From NCBI RefSeq assembly GCF_004000885.1, contig NZ_BIMC01000016.1, positions 62,001 to 126,000 on the forward strand: a DNA stretch of 64,000 nt, given 5' to 3'. The stretch's first letter is position 1. The number at the start of each line of letters is the position of its first letter. A program made the translations under genes and the position numbers. Source of the DNA: Paenibacillus glucanolyticus NBRC 15330 (lineage in GTDB: Bacteria; Bacillota; Bacilli; Paenibacillales; Paenibacillaceae). Below the pieces are notes generated by a model. That model saw only the letters and a program-made list of their open reading frames with translations. It was not told the origin of the DNA and did no database searches. Of this stretch, positions 24,966-34,439 are shown in pieces.

Positions 24966-26388
24966 TCAACTTCCTTTCCCAGACACCCAGAAGCTTCGAA
25001 AGAACGAATGTCAATATAAAGTAGATCATGGCGGCCACAAGCAGCGGATTCAGCGGGGCAAAGGTTGAACCGCGCAAAATCTGAGCTTGGTACATAATAT
25101 CGTATACCCCGATGAACGATACGATGGAAGATTCCTTAATAATAACAACAAATTCATTACCGATCGCAGGCAGGACGCCCTTCAGTGCCTGAGGCAAAAT
25201 AATGTGACGCATCGCTTTGCCCCTCGTCATCCCGAGCGAGCGTGCAGCCTCCAATTGACCGCGGTCCACGCCTTGAATGCCGGCACGGAATATTTCAGCC
25301 AAATACGCGGCGCTATTGATAGACAGCGTGAGAATACCGGACTGAATCGGAGAGAACTTAATATCGAATGCAGCCAAGCTGTAATGAATGATAAACAATT
25401 GAACCAGCATCGGCGTACCGCGGATTATCTCAATATAAGCGGTCGCCAGGAACTTCAGGATTTTCACGCCCGACATACGCATGAGGGCAATAATCAAACC
25501 GAGAATGAATCCGAAAAATACCCCTAAGGCAGAAATCAGTAATGTAAACTGAATACCCTTCGCATAGTAATCGCGATATTTCCAGAAAAATTCGAATGTA
25601 TTCAGATTCTCGGTCGTACGTCCTGCCGCCAAATCACTGGCCTCGTCGACAAACTTCTGAATCTGGTTGTTCTCCTTCAAACGCTCCAGTGTAGCGTTGA
25701 TGCTGCTGAGCAGCTCTTCATTCCCTTTGCGGACCCCGATGGCATAAGAGTCGTTCTCAGCCGTTGGCTTGGCATCCGTGATGGCCATAGTCGCTTCATC
25801 CATATTCGTCTTGGCAATCGGATATTCAGCAAGGACAACATCCACGCGTTCAGATTCCAATTGAAGCAGCAAATCCGGTATTTTATCCAGTGAGACCACA
25901 TTCGCTTTAGGAATGGTTTTGGCGATGGATTCCTGAATGGAGCTCTTCTGAACCCCGATCCGGGCTCCCTCGAGGCTTTCAAGTGTGTTAAACTTCAGCG
26001 CATCTTCCTTGCGCACCACCACGGACTGCTCCGCGGCATAATAAGGCTCCGAGAAATCGATGCTTTTTCTGCGTTCTTCCGTCGGATTCATGCCCGAAAT
26101 AACAAAATCCACACGACCGCTTGTCAGTTCAGGCAGGAGTGCATCAAAGGAAGTATCCTTGATGATTAACTCAGCGCCCAGATCCTTGGCGATTTCCTTC
26201 GCAATCTCGATATCAAATCCGACGATGGTATCCACACCGTCTATCGTTTTATGGAACTCATAAGGTGCATAATCGGCACTCGTACCGAGAATCACCGTTT
26301 TCTTCTCACCTTCTGCATGGACGATACTGCCAAAAGACAGCACGACCACCATGAACAGAGTCATCCACGCTGTAAATTTACGTTTCAT
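24946..26388 (-). CDS. Amino-acid ABC transporter, fused substrate-binding protein and permease
   Basis: A 480-residue fusion. A Sec signal (1-24) is followed by a family-3 amino-acid binding domain (about 30-255; GTSADYAPYEF, then VGFDIEIAKEIAKDLG). The rest is a HisM/GlnP permease (about 285-475) with the EAA loop GQLEAARSLGMTRGKAMRHI. The same architecture is known from lactococcal GlnP, which carries glutamine and glutamate. The ATG at 26388 follows AGGGGAGA; the frame continues upstream without a site. A good promoter with an adjacent palindrome precedes it. Confidence 0.92.
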   Translation of the reverse strand: MKRKFTAWMTLFMVVVLSFGSIVHAEGEKKTVILGTSADYAPYEFHKTIDGVDTIVGFDIEIAKEIAKDLGAELIIKDTSFDALLPELTSGRVDFVISGMNPTEERRKSIDFSEPYYAAEQSVVVRKEDALKFNTLESLEGARIGVQKSSIQESIAKTIPKANVVSLDKIPDLLLQLESERVDVVLAEYPIAKTNMDEATMAITDAKPTAENDSYAIGVRKGNEELLSSINATLERLKENNQIQKFVDEASDLAAGRTTENLNTFEFFWKYRDYYAKGIQFTLLISALGVFFGFILGLIIALMRMSGVKILKFLATAYIEIIRGTPMLVQLFIIHYSLAAFDIKFSPIQSGILTLSINSAAYLAEIFRAGIQGVDRGQLEAARSLGMTRGKAMRHIILPQALKGVLPAIGNEFVVIIKESSIVSFIGVYDIMYQAQILRGSTFAPLNPLLVAAMIYFILTFVLSKLLGVWERKLSASDNR

Positions 26389-26451
26389 ATGTTTCGTTTC
26401 TCCCCTAACTGTTACGGATAAATACATCAAATAAATAAATGCAACTGAGTC

Positions 26452-26480
26452 ATTATAAAACATGGTGCATGAATATGCAA
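26452..26480 (-). promoter_or_regulatory. Promoter of the amino-acid ABC importer
   Basis: On the minus strand, TTGCAT (26475-26480) and TATAAT (26452-26457) are 17 bases apart, giving a leader of about 55 bases to the ATG at 26388. Confidence 0.75.
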
Positions 26481-26500
26481 TGAAAATTCATGGATTTTCA
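26481..26500. promoter_or_regulatory. Palindromic operator abutting the -35 box
   Basis: TGAAAATTCATGGATTTTCA is a 20-bp palindrome with one mismatched pair, touching the -35 element of the importer promoter. Placement fits an activator or a repressor site. The regulator is not identified; it does not fit the spacing of an ArgR box. Confidence 0.6.
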
Positions 26501-26951
26501 TACAAGCTTACGCTGACCCTATTTTTCTTCATTGCATGCTTGTCCTATTTTAATACAACGGTTAATTAATCATTCACAAGAGCCGCTTATGTATCCTCGT
26601 ATTCGTTGTATGTGTGAATAACTTTAATTATATGAAAGGTCCACTCATGAAATGTGATGAACTTCCATAACTACCCAGAGAACATCCATGTGCATACCCT
26701 CTGATCCATATTTTATCTCGCTGCACCTATATATAGAAATAGGTCTTCGGATTCACTCCTTATGCAACTGGCACTCAAATGAATATTGCATAATCCAACC
26801 GTTCACATCCCATCTTATAATACGTATAGATCCTGTGCCCGATTATCATCTCCTGCCGTCAACTCTCTGTCTGTCTCTGCTTCCATGATTCATGCAAGCT
26901 TGCGGCTGGTTATTAATTAGCTATAGCTATACTCATATAGGAGGTGTACCC

Positions 26952-28700
26952 ATGCTGTTAGAAGCACTGTATCATGTTCCAAGAGATAAATGGGCTTATG
27001 CATATGATACCTATACCATTCATCTCAGGATTCGAACCAAGAAGAATGACATTGATTCCGTTGTTGCTATGACCGGCGACAAATATGACTGGGACCGTAC
27101 GTACTTCGAGATCACCATGGAAAAGGCTGCCTCTGATGAGATGTTTGATTACTGGGAGTGCGGAGTCAGGCCAAAATACAAAAGATTATCTTACGGATTC
27201 CGGATCCATGCCGGAGATGAGACGGTTTATATGGTGGATAGCGGGATCGGATGGGATTACCCTTACCCGCCTGCGGGTTACTTCGAATTTCCGTACATAC
27301 ATGAGGTTGATGTGTTCAAAGTCCCGGAGTGGGCTAAAGAAGCTGTGTTTTATCAAATTATGACAGAGCGCTTTGCCAACGGGAACCCGGCCATCAACCC
27401 TGTCGGAACAGAAGTATGGGGCGGCAAGCCGGAAGTGGATAATTTCTTCGGCGGCGACCTGCAAGGTGTGCTGGATCATCTGGATGATCTGGTTGAGCTG
27501 GGCATTAATGCGATTTATTTTACCCCCCTCTTCCTCTCCCCCTCCAACCATAAATACGACACGGTCGATTATAAACAGGTGGATCCGCAATTCGGCGATA
27601 ATGAACTGCTGAAGAAGGTTGTGGATACTTGTCACAGCAAAGGAATTCGAGTCATTCTTGATGCGGTATTCAATCATTGCAGCGAAGAGTTCCCGCCTTT
27701 TCAGGATGTGCTTAAGCATGGCAAGGACTCTCCATATGCCGAATGGTTTCATGTCAATCAATTTCCCTGCGAGGTAAAAGATGGCATCCCGACCTATGAT
27801 ACCTTCGGCTTCTATGGAAATATGCCTAAATTCAATACCGCCCATCCAGAGGTTAAGGAATACTTGCTGGGCGTAGCCGAATACTGGATCAAGGAGATCA
27901 AGCTGGACGGTTGGCGACTTGATGTCGCCAACGAAATTGACCATCATTTCTGGAGAGACTTCAGACAAGTCGTCAAGAAGGCCAATCCTGAAGCTTATAT
28001 CGTGGGAGAGGTATGGTCAGACTCCTTAATCTGGCTGGCCGGTGACCAGTTCGATTCGGTGATGAATTATCCTTTTGCTGATAAAGTGCTCGAATTCTTC
28101 AATGGCAATATGGATGGGCTCACTTTTGCTAACCGTATCGGATCCATTCTGATGCGTTACCCCCAGCAGACCAATGAAGTGGTCTTCAATCTGCTGTGCA
28201 GCCATGATACTCCTAGGCTGCTCACGCGCGTGGGAGGAGATACCCGGCGCATGAAACTCACCGTCGTATTCCTGTTCACTTTCATGGGAACTCCCTGTAT
28301 TTTTTATGGCGATGAAGTCGGATTAACCGGAGATGGAGATCCCGATTGCCGCAAATGCATGGAATGGAATCCCGAAAAACAAAACCTTGAGCTGTATGAA
28401 TTTTATCGCAGCATGATTGCACTACGAAAAAAGCACAAAGCTCTCAGGCAGGGTCGTTTTCGCTTCCTCCAAGCCAATCTTCATGACCCATGCATCGTAT
28501 ACGAACGTGCAGATGATCAATTGCATTTTATCGTCTGGATGAACAACAGTGACTCCTATCGTACCTTGTCCCACCCCATCGTCACTACCGATTGGTTTGA
28601 TGCGCAAACCGAAGAATCCGTAAAGCCGGTAAACGGAATCATGCATGTTGACTTGGAGCCTTACGGGTACCGTATACTGTGCCGTCGCCTCAAACCATAA
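26952..28700 (+). CDS. Neopullulanase / maltogenic amylase type alpha-glucanase (GH13)
   Basis: A 582-residue GH13 enzyme. An N-terminal CBM34-like domain (about 1-125) precedes the catalytic barrel with conserved regions DAVFNH, GWRLDVANE (nucleophile Asp), VGEVW (acid/base Glu) and SHDTPR. This is the architecture of neopullulanases and cyclomaltodextrinases. There is no signal peptide, so it works in the cytoplasm, fitting the neighbouring glycogen genes. The ATG at 26952 follows ATAGGAGGTG; an upstream in-frame start lacks a site. Confidence 0.92.
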   Translation: MLLEALYHVPRDKWAYAYDTYTIHLRIRTKKNDIDSVVAMTGDKYDWDRTYFEITMEKAASDEMFDYWECGVRPKYKRLSYGFRIHAGDETVYMVDSGIGWDYPYPPAGYFEFPYIHEVDVFKVPEWAKEAVFYQIMTERFANGNPAINPVGTEVWGGKPEVDNFFGGDLQGVLDHLDDLVELGINAIYFTPLFLSPSNHKYDTVDYKQVDPQFGDNELLKKVVDTCHSKGIRVILDAVFNHCSEEFPPFQDVLKHGKDSPYAEWFHVNQFPCEVKDGIPTYDTFGFYGNMPKFNTAHPEVKEYLLGVAEYWIKEIKLDGWRLDVANEIDHHFWRDFRQVVKKANPEAYIVGEVWSDSLIWLAGDQFDSVMNYPFADKVLEFFNGNMDGLTFANRIGSILMRYPQQTNEVVFNLLCSHDTPRLLTRVGGDTRRMKLTVVFLFTFMGTPCIFYGDEVGLTGDGDPDCRKCMEWNPEKQNLELYEFYRSMIALRKKHKALRQGRFRFLQANLHDPCIVYERADDQLHFIVWMNNSDSYRTLSHPIVTTDWFDAQTEESVKPVNGIMHVDLEPYGYRILCRRLKP

Positions 28701-28777
28701 TCTGTTGTTGTAAATGGCGATCAACCTCGCTGAGCTGTAGAAAGGGCCACCTCACAAAACGTATACCCAGTTGTCAC

Positions 28778-28826
28778 AAAGGGGTACCTGGATAGCGGAA
28801 ATCTCAAGCTATCCAGGTACCCCTTT
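28778..28826. terminator. Bidirectional terminator between neopullulanase and glgA
   Basis: The perfect 19-bp stem AAAGGGGTACCTGGATAGC and its complement has an 11-base loop. It lies between the convergent genes, with A/T runs at the stem base serving both directions. Confidence 0.85.
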
Positions 28827-28840
28827 ATCAATGCCTTATC

Positions 28841-30274
28841 CTATAGGCTGGAAATTTGATGGTATATCTCTTGATACTCCTTCGCCGATACGCTCCAGCT
28901 GTAATCCCCGCTTAATGCGTTCTTGCTCACTTTGCGCCAGTGTTCCGGCATGCGGTATATCGATGTCGCCCTGCGAATCGTGTTCATCATGTCATGCGCA
29001 TTGTAATCCTTGAAAGAGAACCCGTTTCCTTCACCGGTGTATTCGTTATAGGCATGCACAGTATCATTCAAGCCACCCGTTTCACGCACGATCGGCACGC
29101 TGCCGTAACGCATGGCAATCAGTTGGCTGATCCCGCATGGTTCAAATTTCGATGGCATCAGAAACAGGTCGCTGCCTGCGTAAAATCGCCGGGATAATGG
29201 TTCATTGAACCTGATTTGGGCTGACATTTTGTTCGAATACCGATTCGCCGCTTCCCGGAACCAATGCTCATAGGATGGATCTCCCGTTCCCAGGACAACA
29301 AATTGAATCTCGTCGTAATACAGCAGCTCATCCAGAATGCGGATTACGAGATCGAGTCCCTTGGAATCAACCAGACGGGTTACCATCGACATTAACGGGA
29401 TGTGTGGTGCCACCGGCAGATTCAATTCTTCCTGCAGTGCTATTTTGTTCTGTGTTTTCTTGTTCAGTCCACTGCGGTACTTCACGGCCAGATGCGGATC
29501 TGTAGCCGGATTGTAGCTCTTCGTATCAATCCCGTTTACAATGCCGCTCAGCCTTGAACCTTGTGCTGACAAGAGCCCGTCGAGTCCATATCCATAATAA
29601 CCGGTTTGAATCTCGGAAGCATAAGTCGGACTCACCGTCGTGACATGATCTGCGTAGACAATGCCAGCTTTCATGAAATTCACGTTGCCGTAATACTCTA
29701 CGCCATCCGCCTTGAAATAACGGCTGTGGATTCCCAGCAGATCAACCAATACCTCATACGGGTAAACGCCCTGATACAGGAGATTATGGATCGTGAATAC
29801 CGTTCGAATCCCTGCGTAGAAAGGATTATGACGATAGACATCCTCAAGGAGCAGTGGAACCATCGCGGTATGCCAATCGTGGCAATGAAGCACGTCCGGC
29901 TGGAAATCGATGATCGGCAGTATCTCGAGCACCGCACGGTTAAAGAAGGAGAAACGCTCGCCATCATCCATATAACCGTAAATACCGTCACGGCCAAAAT
30001 AATACTCGTTGTCAACAAAATAAATCGTTACACCGTCCTCAACCAAGGACTCGATACCGCAATATTGCTCACGCCAGCCTACACGGACCCGGGTTTCTCC
30101 AACAAACAGCATGCGTTCCCGATACTCCGCAGGGATACCGCGATATTTCGGCAGCACAACCCGAATATCCTCGCCCATGCCACGAAGTGATTTGGGTAAT
30201 GCAGCGATGACGTCCGCCAATCCGCCTGTCTTGATGTATGGTCCACATTCTGATGCCGCAAATAACAATTTCAA
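28841..30274 (-). CDS. glgA: Glycogen synthase (ADP-glucose type)
   Basis: A 477-residue GT5 enzyme that extends alpha-1,4-glucan with ADP-glucose. The N-terminal nucleotide-sugar motif (PYIKTGGLADV, residues 12-22) and the C-terminal region PSKFEPCGISQLIAMRYGS are typical. Translation starts at a TTG overlapping the glgB stop (TTGA), with AAAGGGGG upstream inside glgB, so the two are translationally coupled. The product acts with GlgB (upstream) and GlgC (divergent). Confidence 0.95.
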   Translation of the reverse strand: MKLLFAASECGPYIKTGGLADVIAALPKSLRGMGEDIRVVLPKYRGIPAEYRERMLFVGETRVRVGWREQYCGIESLVEDGVTIYFVDNEYYFGRDGIYGYMDDGERFSFFNRAVLEILPIIDFQPDVLHCHDWHTAMVPLLLEDVYRHNPFYAGIRTVFTIHNLLYQGVYPYEVLVDLLGIHSRYFKADGVEYYGNVNFMKAGIVYADHVTTVSPTYASEIQTGYYGYGLDGLLSAQGSRLSGIVNGIDTKSYNPATDPHLAVKYRSGLNKKTQNKIALQEELNLPVAPHIPLMSMVTRLVDSKGLDLVIRILDELLYYDEIQFVVLGTGDPSYEHWFREAANRYSNKMSAQIRFNEPLSRRFYAGSDLFLMPSKFEPCGISQLIAMRYGSVPIVRETGGLNDTVHAYNEYTGEGNGFSFKDYNAHDMMNTIRRATSIYRMPEHWRKVSKNALSGDYSWSVSAKEYQEIYHQISSL

Positions 30275-32250
30275 TCCCGCTTCCCCCTTTGGCTCCGTTT
30301 GGTTTTGCGAACGGTCTTCTCTTTTGCTGCTGCCGCCTTCAGCTGTTCTTGCTCCGAATCTTTCGTTTTCCTCGAACGCGACGGTTTTTTCTTTAAAACG
30401 ACCATGCTTAATGGAGGCAGCTTGATCTCCAAGCTATGGTTTTGCTCGTGCCAGGCTTGCTTCTCCGCTTTCATATCGCCGTCGTTCAGCAGTCCGGCGC
30501 CTCCGTAATCGGTATGATCTGAATTCAGTATTTCCACGTATTGCCCGGCTCTTGGCAAACCGATCCGATATTTGTCATATGCTCGGGGCTGAAAGTTAAT
30601 GACGATGATCAGCGTATCTCCGGGCTTGTTCCCTTTCCTCATGTACGCTATAACACTCTGGTTGTTATCATTGGCACAAAGCCACTGGAAGCCATCCATG
30701 ACGTGATCCTGTTCCCACAGCGCCCTTTCATCCACATACATAGCGTTTAGCGCTGCCGTAAAAGCCTGCTGTTGGCGGTGGCTTTCATAATCCAGCAGCA
30801 GCCAATCGAGCTGCTCCTCATCCTTCCATTCGATGAACTGACCGAATTCCCCGCCCATGAACAGCAATTTCTTGCCAGGCTGCGTCATCTGATAACCAAG
30901 TAAAATGCGTAATCCGGCAAACTTCTGTTCATAACTGCCAGGCATTTTATTGAGCAGCGATTTTTTGCCATGGACAACCTCGTCGTGAGAAAGCGGCAAT
31001 GTAAAATTTTCCGAATAGGCATAACAAATGGGAAATGTTAGTAAATTATGTTGGGTAGGCCGCAACACATACTCCTGCTCCACGTAGGACAGTGTGTCAT
31101 TCATCCAGCCCATGTTCCATTTGTAATTGAACCCCAGTCCGCCTTCGTGCACAGGGGCCGTTACCCCTGGCCATGCGCTGGATTCCTCTGCCATCATCAA
31201 GGCATGGGGATAATAGCTAAACACCGCTTTATTCAATTTCTGCAGAAAGGATATCGCTTCAAGATTTTCCAAGCCCCCCCGTTCATTAGGGCTGAACTGA
31301 CCCTCGGACTTCTCAAAATCAAGGCGGATCATGCTTGTAACCGCATCAACACGAAGTCCATCAATATGATACATATCCATCCAAAATAAAGCATTGGAGA
31401 TGAGGAATGAAATCACTTCAGGCTTGGCATAATCGAAAGACAGCGTTCCCCAGCCCGGTTTCTCCGCTTTTTGCGCATCGCCGTATTCATATAGCGGTGA
31501 CCCGTCAAACTGGCGAAGTCCGTGGGCATCCTTGGCAAAATGCGCGGGCACCCAGTCCAGCAGCACGCCGATACCGGCTTGATGCAGCTGGTCTACCAGG
31601 TACATGAAATCATGGGGACTGCCGTATCTGCTAGTCAGAGCATAAAACCCGGTTCCCTGATACCCCCATGAGAGGTCGTAGGGATGTTCGGCCAGCGGCA
31701 TAAATTCCACGTGGGTATAACGCATATCCAGCAAATAAGGAATAAGCAGATCCGCCATTTCGCGGTATGTAAAGAAGGAGCCGTCCTCTTTTTGCCGCCA
31801 GGTTCCAAAATGCATTTCATATATGTTCATCGGCTTGCTGTAAGGTGATGTATTCTTCTTTTTCCACAGGGCATCGTTCCACTGATATCCAGACAGATCC
31901 GTAACTACCGATGCAGTAGCAGGCCGTAGCTCCGCATGAAACGCATAGGGATCCGCCTTTAGGAACGTTTCACCGAATGATCCAGTAATCTGGTATTTGT
32001 AAAAAGTTCCAGTCTGCATACCGGGGAAAAACCGACTCCAAATTCCTGAATCGGGTATCCTATATAACGTGTCATGGGTGCCATCCCAGCCGTTCCACGC
32101 TCCTGCAAGACCAACCTGCCTTGCGTGGGGAGCCCATACCGTAAAACGCACGCCCTCTTGCCCATCTTCTACGGCAACGTGTGCGCCCATACATTGATAA
32201 CTGTGAAACCAGGTTCCTTCATGAAATAAATACACTTGTTCCGGAGTCAT
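30271..32250 (-). CDS. glgB: 1,4-alpha-glucan branching enzyme
   Basis: A 659-residue GH13 branching enzyme with an N-terminal CBM48 (about 25-110), the catalytic barrel (HIDGLRVDAVTSM with the nucleophile, MMAEESSAWPG with the acid/base, LPLSHDEVVHGKKS) and a C-terminal beta domain. Unusually, it ends in an extra basic tail of about 40 residues (RSRKTKDSEQEQLKAAAAK and on), absent from typical GlgB. The ATG at 32250 follows GGGAAGG; an earlier start at 32277 has none. First gene of the glgBA unit. Confidence 0.95.
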   Translation of the reverse strand: MTPEQVYLFHEGTWFHSYQCMGAHVAVEDGQEGVRFTVWAPHARQVGLAGAWNGWDGTHDTLYRIPDSGIWSRFFPGMQTGTFYKYQITGSFGETFLKADPYAFHAELRPATASVVTDLSGYQWNDALWKKKNTSPYSKPMNIYEMHFGTWRQKEDGSFFTYREMADLLIPYLLDMRYTHVEFMPLAEHPYDLSWGYQGTGFYALTSRYGSPHDFMYLVDQLHQAGIGVLLDWVPAHFAKDAHGLRQFDGSPLYEYGDAQKAEKPGWGTLSFDYAKPEVISFLISNALFWMDMYHIDGLRVDAVTSMIRLDFEKSEGQFSPNERGGLENLEAISFLQKLNKAVFSYYPHALMMAEESSAWPGVTAPVHEGGLGFNYKWNMGWMNDTLSYVEQEYVLRPTQHNLLTFPICYAYSENFTLPLSHDEVVHGKKSLLNKMPGSYEQKFAGLRILLGYQMTQPGKKLLFMGGEFGQFIEWKDEEQLDWLLLDYESHRQQQAFTAALNAMYVDERALWEQDHVMDGFQWLCANDNNQSVIAYMRKGNKPGDTLIIVINFQPRAYDKYRIGLPRAGQYVEILNSDHTDYGGAGLLNDGDMKAEKQAWHEQNHSLEIKLPPLSMVVLKKKPSRSRKTKDSEQEQLKAAAAKEKTVRKTKRSQRGKRD

Positions 32251-32473
32251 GTTTCCTTCCCTAACTGCTTGATACAATTGTCGTCACCTGCTTTTTCTTA
32301 AAAATCCATTATTATTAATGCTATTACCCCATTCTTACCATGTTGAAAATAAAAAATGTAACTCATCAATAAATTTGTAATTTTCAAAATACTTTTTCAA
32401 TATAATCGTTTCAAACCCCGGGAATGTCGTTTATGTAATGTACAACGTGAAAATACATTGGGAGGGAAACGTG

Positions 32474-33688
32474 ATGAAGAGAAAAGACTGTATTGCTATG
32501 CTTCTGGCCGGAGGAGAGGGTAAAAGATTAGCCCCCCTTACGTCCAAGCTGGCAAAACCCGCTGTTCCATTCGGCGGACACTACCGTATAATCGATTTTC
32601 CTCTCAGCAATTGTGTGAACTCTGGAATCGATACCGTTGGAGTTCTTACACAATACGAGGCAGAATCATTACACGAACATATCGGCCAAGGTGAACCCTG
32701 GGGACTAACACATACAGAACACGAAGGTATTGCGCTGCTTCCGTCAAACAACATAGATCAAGAAGGCTACTTAGGAACAGCAGATGCCATTTATAAAAAC
32801 ATTCCTTACATCGATGAACAAAATCCGGAGCATGTGCTGATACTGTCTGGTGACCACATTTATCAGATGGATTATCGGGAAATGCTCGATGCTCATATGA
32901 AACAAGGTGCACCTGCGACAATTTCTGTCATGGAAGTTCCTTGGGAAGACGCTAGCCGTTTTGGTGTCATGAGTGTTGACGATAACCTGAATATCATTGA
33001 ATTTGCTGAAAAACCGGCAAAACCGGAAAGCAATCTTGCATCCATGGGCATTTATTTGTTCCGATGGGATTACCTGAAGCAGCATCTAATGGAGGACGCA
33101 GCCGACTCGAACTCCAGCCATGACTTCGGGAAGGATGTGATCCCTAAAATGCTGTCCGGAGAGGAGCCATTGCTGGCGTTCCGTTTCCAAGGCTACTGGC
33201 GTGACGTAGGCACCGTAGAGAGCTTATGGGAGGCACATATGGATGTGCTCAGCCAAAATGAGCTTGTGCTTGAGAGAGCCGATTGGCCGATGTACACCCG
33301 TGCTTGGAAAACCAAACTTACCGCAGCTCGTACCCGTAATGCGGAGCATACGGATTGCCTCATTCACGACCAATGCACCTTTGAAGGAAAAGCCAAGAGC
33401 TCTGTTGTATTCTGCGGTGCAGAGATCGGTAAATATTCCATCGTGAAGGACAGCGTGGTGATGCCCAATGCCAAGATTGGCAAAGGAGTCCATGTTGAGC
33501 ATGCTATCATCGGCGAAGGAGCCATCATCAAGGATGGAGCCGTTGTAAAAGGCGCTCCCGGCAACGTGGTTGTGGTGGGACCGTATGAGACGGTGCTACC
33601 GAAACCAACCGTACGTACCCAGCCGTCCCGTCTGCTTCAGGATGTGTATGAAAAAGGTCGTATGCGTGCCAACGTTTCTTCATCCTAG
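32474..33688 (+). CDS. glgC: Glucose-1-phosphate adenylyltransferase
   Basis: A 404-residue enzyme that makes ADP-glucose from ATP and glucose-1-phosphate. The N-terminal nucleotidyltransferase motif LLAGGEGKRLAPLT, the glucose-1-P region IIEFAEKP, and a C-terminal left-handed beta-helix (about 295-375) are visible. No GlgD follows, so it probably acts as a homotetramer. ATG at 32474 is used, with GGAGGG upstream. It is divergent from glgBA across a 223-base gap with AT-rich promoter sequence (TATAAT near 32401). Confidence 0.95.
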   Translation: MKRKDCIAMLLAGGEGKRLAPLTSKLAKPAVPFGGHYRIIDFPLSNCVNSGIDTVGVLTQYEAESLHEHIGQGEPWGLTHTEHEGIALLPSNNIDQEGYLGTADAIYKNIPYIDEQNPEHVLILSGDHIYQMDYREMLDAHMKQGAPATISVMEVPWEDASRFGVMSVDDNLNIIEFAEKPAKPESNLASMGIYLFRWDYLKQHLMEDAADSNSSHDFGKDVIPKMLSGEEPLLAFRFQGYWRDVGTVESLWEAHMDVLSQNELVLERADWPMYTRAWKTKLTAARTRNAEHTDCLIHDQCTFEGKAKSSVVFCGAEIGKYSIVKDSVVMPNAKIGKGVHVEHAIIGEGAIIKDGAVVKGAPGNVVVVGPYETVLPKPTVRTQPSRLLQDVYEKGRMRANVSSS

Positions 33689-33750
33689 CCTTCCCTCATA
33701 CCATGGAAATGGGGTCAGCAGTGATAATCTCCCCCTTCCTCCTTTATAAA

Positions 33751-33781
33751 AAAAGCGATCCCGTAAGACGGATCGCTTTTT
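33751..33781 (+). terminator. Terminator of glgC
   Basis: AAAAGCGATCC / GGATCGCTTTT with an 8-base loop and a T-run, about 60 bases after the stop codon. Confidence 0.9.
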
Positions 33782-33856
33782 CTCATGTATGTTGCCCTGC
33801 TGACTTTTTCTTAAGCGCGTGCGACTTACAGATTTTATATAGTTAGTTGGTTGAGA

Positions 33857-34387
33857 TTAACCAAAAGTCTTCTCATATAAATTCACGAACCGACCGCCCA
33901 TATCCTGCTCGGCCACGAATTGAAATCCCTGACGCTGATAAAATTGATTCAGTGTAGGCAGATGCGAAACGCAATCCAGCCGGAAGCCCCGTCTGCCCTT
34001 TGATAACAAATACGCCTCCGCAAACGAGATCATCTTCGCTCCGAGCTCAAGTCCCCGGTAGGAGGAGCGTACGGTTAGCCGATGCAGATACCCGAAACCC
34101 GGATCGTCCCGATCACCCCAATACGCAGCATCTCCGTACTGAAGGGTGAACATGCCAGCGGCTTCCCCTTCATGCCACAGAATAAACACCTCTCGCTCTG
34201 CCAAGTACTGCTGCATCAATTCCAGGGAAAATAGCGACGGGCTCCACTGCCTCCGTCCTTCCTGCTCCATCACTTCGGCTGCCTCCTTGAGCAGAAGCAG
34301 CATCTCCCCTGCATTCTCTTCCTCTGCGAGTCCCAGCTCAAAGCGACCCCTCCCGGTTGAAAACGTTGCTAACGCCTTATATCCCAC
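33857..34387 (-). CDS. GNAT family N-acetyltransferase
   Basis: A 176-residue GNAT. The acetyl-CoA motif lies at HRLTVRSSYRGLELGAKMI (about 102-120), followed by FRLDCVSHLPTLNQFYQRQG, as expected for the fold. Substrate unknown. The start is uncertain: the GTG at 34387 lies only 1-2 bases from AGGAG, too close to be ideal, and no better in-frame start is present nearby. Lies upstream of the histidine kinase terminator on the same strand, so it is probably a separate unit. Confidence 0.8.
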   Translation of the reverse strand: MGYKALATFSTGRGRFELGLAEEENAGEMLLLLKEAAEVMEQEGRRQWSPSLFSLELMQQYLAEREVFILWHEGEAAGMFTLQYGDAAYWGDRDDPGFGYLHRLTVRSSYRGLELGAKMISFAEAYLLSKGRRGFRLDCVSHLPTLNQFYQRQGFQFVAEQDMGGRFVNLYEKTFG

Positions 34388-34411
34388 TCTCCTGCACGCT
34401 CCCTTCTAAAA

Positions 34412-34439
34412 AAGCTTTGCCGGTCACCCGGCAAAGCTT
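34412..34439 (-). terminator. Terminator overlapping the histidine kinase stop codon
   Basis: AAGCTTTGCCGG / CCGGCAAAGCTT followed by TTTTTT on the minus strand. The stem begins within the TAA stop of the kinase gene, so the terminator is as close to the coding region as it can be. Confidence 0.9.

Larger units (their letters stand above)
26389..26951. other. Divergent intergenic region between the amino-acid importer and neopullulanase
   Basis: A 563-base gap. The left end carries the importer promoter and operator (26452-26500). The right two-thirds, upstream of the neopullulanase gene, shows no open frame with a ribosome binding site, no clear cre box and no hairpin that I can support. 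Confidence 0.5.
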
